Positions 26,908 to 35,724 of a stretch of DNA of 64,000 bases are shown here, in pieces. How positions within the stretch are numbered: the first letter of the stretch is position 1; every line of letters starts with the position of its first letter. The notes beneath the pieces are model-generated. The model had not been told where the DNA came from and made no database searches. It saw nothing but the letters and a program-made list of their open reading frames with translations. Made by a program: the position numbers and the translations under genes. Source of the DNA: Streptomyces polyasparticus (lineage in GTDB: Bacteria; Actinomycetota; Actinomycetes; Streptomycetales; Streptomycetaceae); assembly GCF_014493765.1 (NCBI RefSeq), contig NZ_JACTVJ010000013.1, positions 288,303 through 352,302 on the forward strand. The letters run 5' to 3'.

Positions 26908-28074
26908 TCAGAGCCCCCGCCCCGCCGGAAGCTCCGCCACCACCTCGTACACCCCGTCCCTGGGGCCCGCCGCAAAGGTGCCGCCGACGCTGCGGACGCG
27001 TTCGGCCATTCCGGCCGTGCCGGTGCCCGTGCTGACCGGGGCGCGTGTGGGCTCCACGGCCGGAAGGGGGTTGGTGACCTCCACGCGGGCGATGCCGGTC
27101 GCCACCGTTATGCGGACCTGGACCTTCTCGCCCGGCGCGTGTTTCGCCGCGTTGGTCAGGCACTCCTGCGCGACCCGGTAGACCGCGGCCTGGCGCAGCG
27201 GCGAGAGGCGCTCGGCCACCTCGTCGATGTCCAACAGGACCGGCGTACCGGCCCGTTCGCTCTGCTCCGCCAGGGCGGGCAGGGCGTCCAGGCCGGGGGT
27301 GGGTGTGCTGTCCTTGGCCCGCTGGACGATGATCTCGTTGAGCAGGGTGTGGGCCCGGCGGGCGGTGTCGCCCAGATCCTCGAACTGCCCGGCGTACGCC
27401 TCGTCCCCTGCGGTACGCGCCCTGCGGGCCAGCACATCGGAGCGCACGCAGAGCAGCGTCAGCTCGCGCCCGACGAAGTCGTGGACATCGCCCGCGACCT
27501 CGCTGCGCTCCGCGTGCACCGCCTGAAGGACCGCCGTCTCGGCCCGCTGCGTCTGCAGGGCCCGTACGAGATCCTGCCGGTTGGCGGCGATCCCGACCCC
27601 GGCCGCGAGCACACCGATCGGCACGACCAGGCTGAGGAAGTCCCCGACGGTGTCACCGCGGTGCGCGGGCCAGCCCGGCAGCTGGAAGAAGACGAAGGCC
27701 GCGACCACATAGAGCACGACACCGGCCACGCCCGCGCGCCGGCCCCGGTAGCGCCCGAGCGAGTAGAGCGCGAACTGCGCGAGCGTGAGCTCGTGCAGCC
27801 AGCCGAGCAGGAACAGCGCCACGGCATACGGCACCCACGGCGCCGTACGGCGAAGGAGCAGCGTCGCCGAACCGGCCGCGAGCACGACCGTGGCGGCCCA
27901 GCCGTTGAGCGAGTTGTCGGCGGCGGCCAGGCCCGGAATGTCCAGGGACATCAGCGCGAAGGCGCCGAGCGCGGTCAGCAGATCCAGGATGTGCGGATGG
28001 GCAGCCCAGCTCTCCACGCGGCGGCGGCCCGCGGCCGTCAACCGGCGGTACGCGTGCGCTGCCCGGTCATGCAT
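26908..28074 (-). CDS. NarL-type orphan sensor histidine kinase
   Basis: The 388-residue membrane kinase has five or six hydrophobic segments in residues 25-180. A HisKA_3-type dimerisation box, ERSEVAGDVHDFVGRELTLL, has the phospho-accepting His near 201. The HATPase domain has the N-box ECLTNAAKHAPG near 310 and GTAGMAERVRSVGG as the G-box. The H-box is slightly divergent (DVHD rather than ELHD). Kinases of this class normally sit beside a NarL-type response regulator, but none is adjacent: the only regulator in the window is OmpR-type and degenerate (29562-30263). A DosR-like site lies just upstream. Confidence 0.88.
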   Translation of the reverse strand: MHDRAAHAYRRLTAAGRRRVESWAAHPHILDLLTALGAFALMSLDIPGLAAADNSLNGWAATVVLAAGSATLLLRRTAPWVPYAVALFLLGWLHELTLAQFALYSLGRYRGRRAGVAGVVLYVVAAFVFFQLPGWPAHRGDTVGDFLSLVVPIGVLAAGVGIAANRQDLVRALQTQRAETAVLQAVHAERSEVAGDVHDFVGRELTLLCVRSDVLARRARTAGDEAYAGQFEDLGDTARRAHTLLNEIIVQRAKDSTPTPGLDALPALAEQSERAGTPVLLDIDEVAERLSPLRQAAVYRVAQECLTNAAKHAPGEKVQVRITVATGIARVEVTNPLPAVEPTRAPVSTGTGTAGMAERVRSVGGTFAAGPRDGVYEVVAELPAGRGL

Positions 28075-28088
28075 CCCTCCATCATCAG

Positions 28089-28102
28089 GGGTCTTTAGGC
28101 CC
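28089..28102. promoter_or_regulatory. DosR/OsdR-box-like palindrome upstream of the kinase
   Basis: GGGTCTTTAGGCCC agrees at 12 of 14 positions with the GGGACTWWAGTCCC core known for actinobacterial hypoxia/dormancy regulators. It lies 15-28 bases upstream of the kinase start codon. Function is inferred from similarity only. Confidence 0.35.
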
Positions 28103-28216
28103 GGTTTGACGGACCTAGTGCCCTATTTACGTGATTTACGGCACTCTGCTCGGAGGGATACGGCAGCCGACGCGCACCGCTTCGGCCGAAAGTACGGCCG
28201 CGACCGGGGACTCGTC

Positions 28217-28231
28217 AGGACCACTGGTCCT
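28217..28231. promoter_or_regulatory. Perfect inverted repeat upstream of the VKOR gene
   Basis: AGGACCACTGGTCCT is a perfect palindrome with 7-bp arms and one central base, 36 bases before the VKOR start. GGAC...GTCC arms are typical of NarL-family operators, but the spacing is one base longer than in the DosR box. Confidence 0.3.
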
Positions 28232-28266
28232 ACAGCCGGACCCGGTGCGCCAGGGACGCTGGAGCC

Positions 28267-28857
28267 ATGAGCACCCCCACCGCCCCCGTCCCGGCGAGCC
28301 GCGCCCTGAGCACGCTCATCGTGGTGGCCGGCGCCCTCGGCACGCTGGCGTCCGCGATGCTCACGTACGACCGGATCGAGACGCTGGCGAACCCGGCGTT
28401 CGTGCCGGCCTGCTCCCTCAACTCCGTGCTCAGCTGCACGGACGTGATGGACACCTGGCAGGGCAATCTGCTCGGTTTCCCCAACATGCTGCTCGGCATC
28501 CCCGCCTTCGCCGTCCTCCTCGGCCTCGGCCTCGCCCTCCTCGGCGGCGCCGCGCTCCCCCGCCGGCTCTGGCTCGGCCTGCAGGCGGGCGTGACGGCCG
28601 CGTTCGGCTTCGTCGTCTGGCTGATCACCCAGTGCCTGTACGTGATCGGTGCGCTCTGCCCCTGGTGCATGCTCGCGTGGGCGGTCGTCCTGCCCCTCTT
28701 CTGGTACGTCACCACGCATTGCGTGCGGACCGGCATCCTGCCCGCACCCGCCGGTTTGGCACGGTCCCTCGCGGCGAACTCGTGGGCCGGGCCCGTCGTC
28801 CTGTACGGCACCGTCCTGGTGCTGGTGCTGACCCGTTTCGGCGACCGGCTGTTCTGA
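28267..28857 (+). CDS. Vitamin K epoxide reductase (VKOR) family membrane protein
   Basis: The 196-residue protein has four or five membrane helices. Both cysteine pairs of the VKOR fold are visible: CSLNSVLSC near residues 51-59 and the quinone-reducing CPWC near 135. Bacterial VKORs re-oxidise DsbA-like proteins using quinones, and so drive disulfide formation outside the membrane. No DsbA-like gene is adjacent. The gene is divergent from the orphan kinase across a 192-base gap with two palindromes. Confidence 0.92.
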   Translation: MSTPTAPVPASRALSTLIVVAGALGTLASAMLTYDRIETLANPAFVPACSLNSVLSCTDVMDTWQGNLLGFPNMLLGIPAFAVLLGLGLALLGGAALPRRLWLGLQAGVTAAFGFVVWLITQCLYVIGALCPWCMLAWAVVLPLFWYVTTHCVRTGILPAPAGLARSLAANSWAGPVVLYGTVLVLVLTRFGDRLF

Positions 28858-28922
28858 TCTCCGGCGCGGTTCAGACGATCGCACCGGCTCGGGAGGTGCA
28901 ATCAGCGCATGTGGTACGCCCA

Positions 28923-28956
28923 GAACCCCGGCCGACGTAGAACCCCGGCCGACGTA
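28923..28956. repeat. Perfect 17-bp tandem duplication
   Basis: GAACCCCGGCCGACGTA occurs at 28923-28939 and again at 28940-28956 with no spacer, ending eight bases before the next gene. It is probably a slippage duplication that alters the leader of that gene. Confidence 0.8.
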
Positions 28957-28964
28957 CGCGGCAG

Positions 28965-29552
28965 ATGATCGGCGACGGCGCCGTTCTCCTGTGGATCCTG
29001 TTGTGGGCCGCACTGGCCCTCCTCGCCTACCGGCTCGTCCAGCTGCTCTCCGGTCCCGCCGACGACGTGGAGACCGCGGGCCGGCGCTTCAGCGACGGGC
29101 TCACCAACGCGGGCGAGACCGCGTCGAGGGTGCCGTTCGTGGGCGGCAAGCTCGACCAGGCGCTGACCAACGTCGCGGGCGCGGGCGACAAGCTCGCACA
29201 AGCGGGTGACAACGGAGGGACCGCGGTGGACGCGCTGGCAGCGGCCGGTTCGATCGCCCTGTTCGTGCTGCCCGTCGGCCTGATCCTCGCGCTCTGGCTG
29301 CCGCGCCGCCTTCGCTGGTCGCGGCAGGCCGAGGCCGCGCAGGAACTGGCGGCCTCGGACGACGGCCGCGAACTGCTCGCCCTGCGCTCGCTCCTGCGCC
29401 CCCTCGACGAGGTCTCCGCCCTCGCCCGCACCGCCGACCTGCCCGACGCGACGCCCGGCGCCCTCGCCGAGGGCTGGCGCGGCGGCGACCCGCACACCCT
29501 TGACGTCCTGGCGGAGGCCGAGCTGGAACGCCTCGGGCTGCGGACGGCGTAG
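28965..29552 (+). CDS. Membrane protein with two TM segments, unknown function
   Basis: The 195-residue protein is not recognised. It has a membrane helix at about 8-28 (LLWILLWAALALLAYRLV). A polar loop follows, with repeated GxxLxxAxxNAGxxA-like alpha-helical pattern from 45 to 85. A second helix is at about 92-112 (IALFVLPVGLILALWLP), followed by an acidic/basic cytoplasmic tail ending ELERLGLRTA. It lies between the VKOR gene and the degenerate response regulator, nine bases ahead of the latter, so the two may be co-transcribed. Confidence 0.75.
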   Translation: MIGDGAVLLWILLWAALALLAYRLVQLLSGPADDVETAGRRFSDGLTNAGETASRVPFVGGKLDQALTNVAGAGDKLAQAGDNGGTAVDALAAAGSIALFVLPVGLILALWLPRRLRWSRQAEAAQELAASDDGRELLALRSLLRPLDEVSALARTADLPDATPGALAEGWRGGDPHTLDVLAEAELERLGLRTA

Positions 29553-29561
29553 CCGACGTCC

Positions 29562-30263
29562 ATGGCCGGTCCCCCACGTCCTCCGCTGGTGCTCATCGCC
29601 GTGCCCGAGGAAACCCGCGAGGCCGTGGGCCGGCTGTTCACCGGCCACTCCATCGACACCCTCTCCGTGGCCGACGGGCGCTCCGCCCTGCGCGCCCTGT
29701 ACCGCTACCGCCCCGACGCCTTGGTGCTCAGCCTGCGCCTGCCGGGGCTGAGCCCTTGGCGGGTGCTCGACCGCGTACGGGACATGAGCGATCTGCCGGT
29801 CCTGGCCGTGAGCGTGACGTACGACGCCGACGACGCGGTCCGTGCGCTGCAGGCGGGCGCCGACGACTACCTCACGCCCTGCCTGCCGGAACAGGTCCTC
29901 ATCCCCCTGGTCCAGGCGCGGCTGCGGCGCGGACGGTACACGCCGGCGCCCGCCGAACTGATCGAGGACGGCTGGCTCACGGTCGATCTCGCCGCGCGCG
30001 AGGCCGTCGCCGACGGGCACTTCCTGGGGCTCTCCGCCCTCGAGTTCGACCTGCTCAAGGCCTTCGCCCAGAACCCCGGCCAGGCGCTCACCCGCGAAGT
30101 CCTGCTCGACCTCGTCTGGCAGCAGCCGGAGGCCGACACCGACCGGGTCAAGTACGCGGTGCACCGGCTGCGCGTCAAGATCGCGCGGGCCACCGGACAG
30201 CCGCCGCCGATCCACGCGGTGCGCTCGGTCGGCTATCGGTACAAGACGCCCGGGTCCGCGTAG
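29562..30263 (+). CDS. OmpR-family response regulator with degenerate receiver
   Basis: The 233-residue protein has a receiver-like domain (about 1-115) and a winged-helix DNA-binding domain (about 130-230; LSALEFDLLKAFAQNP, RVKYAVHRLRVKI, VRSVGYRYK). The receiver lacks its key residues. The N-terminal acidic pair is replaced (LIAVPEE), the phospho-accepting Asp is Ser in DALVLSLRLPG, and the conserved Lys is Pro in DDYLTPC. It should therefore not be regulated by ordinary phosphorylation. It may be an atypical regulator controlled by ligand, oligomerisation or a partner. No OmpR-type kinase is adjacent; a processive glycosyltransferase follows 263 bases downstream. Confidence 0.9.
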   Translation: MAGPPRPPLVLIAVPEETREAVGRLFTGHSIDTLSVADGRSALRALYRYRPDALVLSLRLPGLSPWRVLDRVRDMSDLPVLAVSVTYDADDAVRALQAGADDYLTPCLPEQVLIPLVQARLRRGRYTPAPAELIEDGWLTVDLAAREAVADGHFLGLSALEFDLLKAFAQNPGQALTREVLLDLVWQQPEADTDRVKYAVHRLRVKIARATGQPPPIHAVRSVGYRYKTPGSA

Positions 30264-30293
30264 CCCCGGGCTTCGCACCCGCGTCCCGGGGCT
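30262..30293 (+). terminator. Possible terminator after the response regulator
   Basis: A 9-bp stem (30262-30270 with 30285-30293, 14-base loop) overlaps the stop codon of the regulator. There is no U-tract, so its strength is uncertain. The 260 bases up to the next gene hold C/T-rich quasi-repeats and no gene. Confidence 0.4.
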
Positions 30294-30526
30294 TCGCGTC
30301 TGCGTCCTGGGGCTTGCGCCTGCCCCGGGTCTTTGTGCCTGCCCCCCTCGGGCCCTTGTTCCCGCCCGACCAGGCCTTTCCGCCTGCCCATCCGGGCCCT
30401 CGTACCCGCCACGCGGCACTTTCGCGGCCTCCGCCACCAAGCAGCAACCGAGCCGCACTCGGCCCGCAACCGGCAAATGCCACGCTCCCGGTCGTTATCG
30501 GTCAAAAGGACGAGAGGAGGTCGGTC

Positions 30527-31570
30527 ATGCAGCTGGTCGCCCTGATACCGGCGCACAACGAGCAGGAGTCCATCGCCGCCGCACTCGCCGGCCTCTACCG
30601 CCAGCAGCGCCGCCCCGACCGCATCGTGGTCGTCGCCGACAACTGCTCGGACGCCACCGAGCAGATCGCCGAGGCCTGGGGCGCCGAGGTCTTCGTGACC
30701 TCGGACAACAGCGCCAAGAAGGCCGGCGCGCTCAACCAGGCCCTTGCCGGCCTGCTGCCCGCCCTCTCCGATGACGACGCGGTGCTCGTCACCGACGCCG
30801 ACTGCTCCCTCGACCCCGAGTTCCTCGCCGTGGCGCTCGACCACGTCGGCCAGGGATACGGCGGAGTCGGCGGCGTCTTCCGCGGCGACGAGGGCGGCGG
30901 TTTCGTCGGCCATCTGCAGCGCAACGAGTACGCCCGCTACGCCCGCGACGTGGCCCGCCTGAACGGCAAGTGCCTGGTCCTGACCGGCACGGCCGCCGTC
31001 TTCAAGGTCTCCGTACTGCGCGAGATATCGGCCGCGCGCCTGGCCGGCCGGCTCCCCGCCGGCGACGGGCGGGGCGGCGTGTACGACACCACGGTCCTCA
31101 CCGAGGACAACGAACTCACCTTCGCCATCAAGCACTTGGGCTACGAGGTGATATCCCCCGCGGCCTGCACCCTGGTCACGGAGGTCATGCCGAGCTGGCG
31201 CGACCTGTGGAACCAGCGGCTGCGCTGGAAGCGGGGCGCGGTCGAGAACTGCTTCCAGTACGGACTCACCCGGGTCACCTGGCGCTACTGGGGCCGCCAA
31301 CTTCTCACGTTCGCCGGAGTGTTGGTGACCTTCGCCTATCTCGGCACGATCGTCTGGGCGCTGACCAACGGCGGGATGCACGTACAGCCGTTCTGGCTGG
31401 CGATCACCGGCATCTTCGTCGTCGAGCGCGTGGTGACCGTACGGCTGCGCGGCTGGCGGCAGATGCTCGTCGCCGCGTCGATGTACGAGCTCGTCCTCGA
31501 CTTCTTCCTCCAGGCCTGCCACGGCAAGGCGTATGCGGACGCCCTGCTGCAGCGCCGGCGCGCCTGGTGA
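30527..31570 (+). CDS. Processive-type family 2 glycosyltransferase (membrane)
   Basis: The 347-residue protein has a GT-A domain followed by membrane helices near 255-305. The complete motif set of processive GT2 synthases is present: D in VVADNCSD, DAD at about 90-92, TED at 192-194 and QRLRW at 230-234. Such enzymes (cellulose, hyaluronan or poly-GlcNAc synthases) polymerise sugars and extrude the chain. The polymer here is not predictable. A strong GAGAGGAGG ribosome site precedes the ATG at 30527. A tiny gene with a sortase-like signal follows 51 bases downstream and probably shares the mRNA. Confidence 0.9.
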   Translation: MQLVALIPAHNEQESIAAALAGLYRQQRRPDRIVVVADNCSDATEQIAEAWGAEVFVTSDNSAKKAGALNQALAGLLPALSDDDAVLVTDADCSLDPEFLAVALDHVGQGYGGVGGVFRGDEGGGFVGHLQRNEYARYARDVARLNGKCLVLTGTAAVFKVSVLREISAARLAGRLPAGDGRGGVYDTTVLTEDNELTFAIKHLGYEVISPAACTLVTEVMPSWRDLWNQRLRWKRGAVENCFQYGLTRVTWRYWGRQLLTFAGVLVTFAYLGTIVWALTNGGMHVQPFWLAITGIFVVERVVTVRLRGWRQMLVAASMYELVLDFFLQACHGKAYADALLQRRRAW

Positions 31571-31621
31571 ATGTGCTGAATCCGCTGACCCGCTTCCCTT
31601 CTCTCTCCTAGGAGTTCATCC

Positions 31622-31786
31622 GTGTACAACAACGTCACCTCGGCCGCGGCCACCGGCACCGCCGCATCCGGCGGCGCGCTCGCCGCGACCGGCGCCTCGG
31701 TCCTCTGGCTCGTCCTGGGCGCCTTCGCCCTGGTGGCGGTCGGCACGGCCATCGCCCGCATCGTGCCGCGCGGCGGACAGAAGTAG
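31622..31786 (+). CDS. 54-residue membrane protein with LAATG sortase-like motif
   Basis: This short gene begins with GTG at 31622, seven to ten bases after an AGGAG ribosome site. The product starts VYNNVTSAAATGTAASGG. LAATG is at residues 20-24, followed by a 20-residue hydrophobic stretch and the basic end RIVPRGGQK. LAxTG plus hydrophobic helix plus positive tail is the layout of class E sortase substrates such as Streptomyces chaplins. No N-terminal signal peptide is visible, so it may instead be a simple single-pass membrane peptide. It lies 51 bases after the glycosyltransferase on the same strand and precedes a strong terminator. Confidence 0.7.
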   Translation: MYNNVTSAAATGTAASGGALAATGASVLWLVLGAFALVAVGTAIARIVPRGGQK

Positions 31787-31814
31787 CGCGGCCACAAGCA
31801 GCCCGGCGTACGCG

Positions 31815-31850
31815 AAGGCCCCGGAACCCTGACGGGTTCCGGGGCCTTCG
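31815..31850. terminator. Bidirectional terminator between the LAATG gene and valS
   Basis: Perfect 16-bp stem, 31815-31830 with 31835-31850, with a TGAC loop. It stands between two converging genes, 28 bases after one and 15 bases after the other, and can serve both. Confidence 0.88.
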
Positions 31851-31865
31851 TCGTCGTATCGGAAA

Positions 31866-34493
31866 CTACGCGGCGGGCAGCCTGTCCAGCTGGCCCTTGA
31901 TGCGCTCGATGTCGGCCTCGGCCTTGGCGAGACGGCCCCGGATCTTGTCGACCACCTGGTCGGGGGCCTTGGCCAGGAACGCCTCGTTGCCGAGCTTGCC
32001 GTTCGCCGCCGCGACCTCCTTCTCGGCCGCCGCGAGGTCCTTGGCCAGACGCTTGCGCTCGGCCTCGACATCGATCGTGCCCGACAGGTCGAGCGCGACC
32101 GTGGCGCCCGCGACCGGCAGCGTGGCGGTGGCGCTGAAGCCCTCGCCCTCCGGCTGCAGACGCAGGAGCTGGCGGATGGCCGGCTCGTGCGCGTCCAGGC
32201 CGGTGCCCGTCAGGTCCAGGCGCGCCGGGACCTTCTGGCCGGGCTGCAGACCCTGGTCCGTACGGAAGCGGCGGACCTCGGTGATCAGCGACTGGACCGT
32301 CTCGATCTCCTTCTCGGCGTCCGCGTCACGGAAACCGGAGTCCTTCGGCCACTCGGCGATCACGAGGGACTCGCCACCCGTCAGCGTCGTCCACAGCGTC
32401 TCCGTCACGAACGGGACGACCGGGTGCAGCAACTTCAGGGTGACGTCGAGGACTTCACCGAGAACGCGCTTGGTGTCCTCGGCCTCCTGGCCACCGGCCA
32501 TGAAGGTCGTCTTCGTCAGCTCGACGTACCAGTCGAAGACCTCGTCCCACGCGAAGTGGTACAGCGCCTCGCTGAGCTTGGCGAACTGGTAGTCGTCGTA
32601 GAGCCCGTCGACCTCGGCCACGACCTCGTTGAGGCGCGAGAGAATCCAGCGGTTCGTCGCCGACAGGCGCTCGGCGGGCGGGAGTTCACCCTCGACCGTG
32701 GCGCCGTTCATCAGCGCGAAGCGCGTGGCGTTCCAGATCTTGTTCGCGAAGTTGCGCGAGGCCTGGACCCAGTCCTCGCCGATCGGGACGTCGACGCCGG
32801 GGTTGGCGCCGCGCGCCAGCGTGAACCGCAGCGCGTCGGAGCCGTACTTGTCCATCCAGTCCAGCGGATTGACGACGTTGCCGAACGACTTCGACATTTT
32901 CTTGCCGTTCTCGTCACGGACCATGCCGTGGAAGGCAATCGTGCGGAACGGGACCTCGCCGTCCATCGCGTACAGGCCGAACATCATCATCCGGGCGACC
33001 CAGAAGAACATCAGGTCGTAGCCGGTGACCAGGACCGAGTTCGGATAGAACTTCGCCAGGTCGTCGGTCTGCTCGGGCCAGCCCATCGTGGAGAACGGCC
33101 ACAGGCCGGAGGAGAACCAGGTGTCGAGGACGTCGGTGTCCTGCGTCCAGCCCTCGCCGCTCGGCGGCTGCTCGTCCGGGCCGACGCACACAGTCTCGCC
33201 GTTCGGACCGTGCCAGACCGGGATGCGGTGGCCCCACCACAGCTGGCGCGAGATGCACCAGTCGTTGAGGTTGTCGACCCAGTCGAAGTAGCGCTGCGTC
33301 AGGTCGGCGGGGTGGATGTTGACCCGGCCGTCGCGGACCGCGTCACCGGCCGCCTTGGCGAGCGGCTCGACCTTGACCCACCACTGCATCGAAAGACGCG
33401 GCTCCAGCGTCGTCTTGCAGCGTGAGCAGTGCCCGACGGAGTGGACGTAGGGGCGCTTCTCGGCGACGATCCGGCCCTCGGCGCGCAGCGCGGCGACGAT
33501 CGCCGAGCGCGCCTCGAACCGGTCGAGGCCCTCGAAGGGACCGTGCGCGGTGATGATGCCGCGCTCGTCCAGCACCTCGATCGACTCCAGGTTGTGGCGC
33601 TGGCCGATGGCGAAGTCGTTCGGGTCGTGCGCAGGCGTCACCTTGACGGCGCCGGTGCCGAACTCCGGGTCGACGTGGGTGTCCGCGACGACCGGGATGG
33701 AGCGGTCGGTCAGCGGCAGCTTGATCTGCTTGCCGATGAGGTGCGCATAGCGCTCGTCGTCCGGGTGGACGGCGACCGCGGTGTCACCCAGCATCGTCTC
33801 GGCGCGGGTGGTGGCGACGACGATGGTCTCGTCACCCTCGCCGTACGTCATGGAGACGAGCTCGCCGTCGTCGTCCTGGTAGTCGACCTCGATGTCCGAG
33901 ATGGCCGTCAGACAGCGCGGGCACCAGTTGATGATGCGCTCGGCGCGGTAGATCAGGCCGTCGTCGTACATCTTCTTGAAGACGGTCTGGACGGCACGGG
34001 AGAGGCCCTCGTCCATGGTGAACCGGTCGCGGTCCCAGGCGACGCCGTTGCCGAGACGTCGCATCTGACCTGCGATCTGGCCGCCGGACTCTTCCTTCCA
34101 CTGCCAGACCCGCTCGACGAAAGCCTCACGGCCCAGGTCGTGCCGCGACTTGCCCTCCTTGGCCAGCTCACGCTCGACGACGTTCTGCGTCGCGATGCCC
34201 GCGTGGTCCATGCCCGGCTGCCACAGCGTCTCGTAGCCCTGCATACGCTTGCGGCGGGTGAGCGCGTCGATCAGCGTGTGCTCGAAGGCATGGCCCAGGT
34301 GGAGCGAGCCCGTGACGTTCGGCGGCGGGATGACGATCGTGTACGGGGTCTTCTCGCTCTTGGCGTCGGCGGTGAAGTAACCGCGCTCTACCCAGCGCTC
34401 GTACAGCTTCCCCTCTACCTCGGCCGGCGCGTACGTCTTCGGCAGTTCGGGCTCGGGGATGCTGGCGTGCTGCTGCTGAGTGTTCTCGGTCAC
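31866..34493 (-). CDS. valS: Valyl-tRNA synthetase
   Basis: The class I aminoacyl-tRNA synthetase is about 875 residues and charges tRNA-Val. Landmarks are the HIGH-type motif [14 protein letters not shown], the editing domain, [10 protein letters not shown] as the KMSKS loop, and the C-terminal coiled-coil arm ([18 protein letters not shown]) that binds the tRNA elbow. The GTG at 34491-34493 ([15 protein letters not shown]) is chosen because it gives the usual family length; the longer reading adds 46 unlikely residues. The leader is short and shows no T-box structure. Confidence 0.96.
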   Translation of the reverse strand: MTENTQQQHASIPEPELPKTYAPAEVEGKLYERWVERGYFTADAKSEKTPYTIVIPPPNVTGSLHLGHAFEHTLIDALTRRKRMQGYETLWQPGMDHAGIATQNVVERELAKEGKSRHDLGREAFVERVWQWKEESGGQIAGQMRRLGNGVAWDRDRFTMDEGLSRAVQTVFKKMYDDGLIYRAERIINWCPRCLTAISDIEVDYQDDDGELVSMTYGEGDETIVVATTRAETMLGDTAVAVHPDDERYAHLIGKQIKLPLTDRSIPVVADTHVDPEFGTGAVKVTPAHDPNDFAIGQRHNLESIEVLDERGIITAHGPFEGLDRFEARSAIVAALRAEGRIVAEKRPYVHSVGHCSRCKTTLEPRLSMQWWVKVEPLAKAAGDAVRDGRVNIHPADLTQRYFDWVDNLNDWCISRQLWWGHRIPVWHGPNGETVCVGPDEQPPSGEGWTQDTDVLDTWFSSGLWPFSTMGWPEQTDDLAKFYPNSVLVTGYDLMFFWVARMMMFGLYAMDGEVPFRTIAFHGMVRDENGKKMSKSFGNVVNPLDWMDKYGSDALRFTLARGANPGVDVPIGEDWVQASRNFANKIWNATRFALMNGATVEGELPPAERLSATNRWILSRLNEVVAEVDGLYDDYQFAKLSEALYHFAWDEVFDWYVELTKTTFMAGGQEAEDTKRVLGEVLDVTLKLLHPVVPFVTETLWTTLTGGESLVIAEWPKDSGFRDADAEKEIETVQSLITEVRRFRTDQGLQPGQKVPARLDLTGTGLDAHEPAIRQLLRLQPEGEGFSATATLPVAGATVALDLSGTIDVEAERKRLAKDLAAAEKEVAAANGKLGNEAFLAKAPDQVVDKIRGRLAKAEADIERIKGQLDRLPAA

Positions 34494-34632
34494 GACGCAC
34501 AGTTTAGAGGTGTCACAGGCCCGTACCGAAACCGGAATTCTCGGTAACGGTGTGACCCCCGCCGCCCCGCTCGGCGTGCGCTTCCGCCAGGATGTTCGGA
34601 ACGCATAAGCATCTGGAGGGGGAACCCACCGC

Positions 34633-35610
34633 ATGAGTCACCAGCAGCCGGGTCCGTACGGCGGCCAGCCGCAGCAGCCCGGTCCGTACGGTCAGCAGGG
34701 TGGTTACCCGCAGCAGCCGCAGCAGCAGCCTTACGGGCAGCCCCAGCCGCAGCCCGGTTACGGCTACCCGCAGGCCGCGCCGGGCCAGCCCGCGTACGGC
34801 CAGCAGGCCGGGGGTTACGGCCAGCCGCAGGCCGGAGGCTATGGCCAGCCGCAGCAGCCCGGGCCCTACGGCCAGCAGCCGCAGGTGCCCTACGGGCAGG
34901 CACCTTACGGGCAGGTCCCGCCGCCTCCGCCGGTGGGCGGGGGCAACGGCAAGAAGGTCGGGATCATCGCCGGTACGGTCGTCGCGCTCGCGGCGATAGG
35001 CGCCGGTGTGTGGTATTTCGCGGGCGGCGGAAGCTCGGGGGTCGCGGACGACGGGCCGCACAAGCTCACGACACCGGAGACGGTGCTCGGCGAGTACAAG
35101 AAGGGCGAAAGCGGCGGCGGCGAGATGACCGAGTCGGACATGGAAGACGCCAAGAAGTGGGGGGTGAACAACCCCAAGGACGTGAGCGCCGGTTATCAGT
35201 CGGGCGACAAGAGCAACCCGCTCGCCGGCAAGCTCATCCAGTTCGGCGGCGTCTACGGCGAGATCGAGGACCCCGAGAAGGTACTCGACAAGCTCATGGC
35301 CGAGATGGAGAAGGGCCAGAAGGAGAGCAGCGACGAGGAGGGCAAGGTCGAGCTCAAGGGCGACCCGGCCTCGTACGAGCGTGACGGCGCACTCTTCAAG
35401 TGCCAGGAAGCGAAGATGACCAACCCGGAGCCCAAGGCCGGTGAGCCGGGCGAGGTCAACATGACGTACTGCGCCTGGGCGGACAAGAGCACGATCGGCT
35501 ACGTGCTGCCGATGGACATGGCGAAGATGATCACGGGGGCGAGCACGTCGAAGGACGAGGCGATGGACATCACCGCGAAGTTCCGCAAGGAAGTCCGCGT
35601 CAAGCTCTGA
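34633..35610 (+). CDS. Membrane protein with disordered Gln/Gly/Pro/Tyr-rich N-terminus (copy 1)
   Basis: In this 325-residue protein, residues 1-105 are low-complexity repeats of [13 protein letters not shown] type. A membrane helix follows near 115-135 ([19 protein letters not shown]), then an extracytoplasmic domain of about 190 residues. That domain begins [18 protein letters not shown] and has two cysteines, in FKCQEAK and TYCAWAD, that could pair. It is a tandem paralogue of the next gene. Cytosolic disordered head, single helix and small outer domain are common in streptomycetes. The role is unknown; a sensing or scaffold function is only a guess. It is divergent from valS. Confidence 0.85.
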   Translation: MSHQQPGPYGGQPQQPGPYGQQGGYPQQPQQQPYGQPQPQPGYGYPQAAPGQPAYGQQAGGYGQPQAGGYGQPQQPGPYGQQPQVPYGQAPYGQVPPPPPVGGGNGKKVGIIAGTVVALAAIGAGVWYFAGGGSSGVADDGPHKLTTPETVLGEYKKGESGGGEMTESDMEDAKKWGVNNPKDVSAGYQSGDKSNPLAGKLIQFGGVYGEIEDPEKVLDKLMAEMEKGQKESSDEEGKVELKGDPASYERDGALFKCQEAKMTNPEPKAGEPGEVNMTYCAWADKSTIGYVLPMDMAKMITGASTSKDEAMDITAKFRKEVRVKL

Positions 35611-35724
35611 CGCGCATCTCGTCACGCACCACCCACGGGGCCTCCGCCGGCATGGTTCGCCAAGACCCCGCTCAGGTCAGGGTGCTGGCATACAAGCCGC
35701 CATCAGCATGGAGGAATTCAGATC

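Noticed and set aside
34494-34632. T-box leader before valS
   Set aside because: The gap is only 139 bases and shared with a divergent gene; no T-box sequence or specifier-stem structure is visible.
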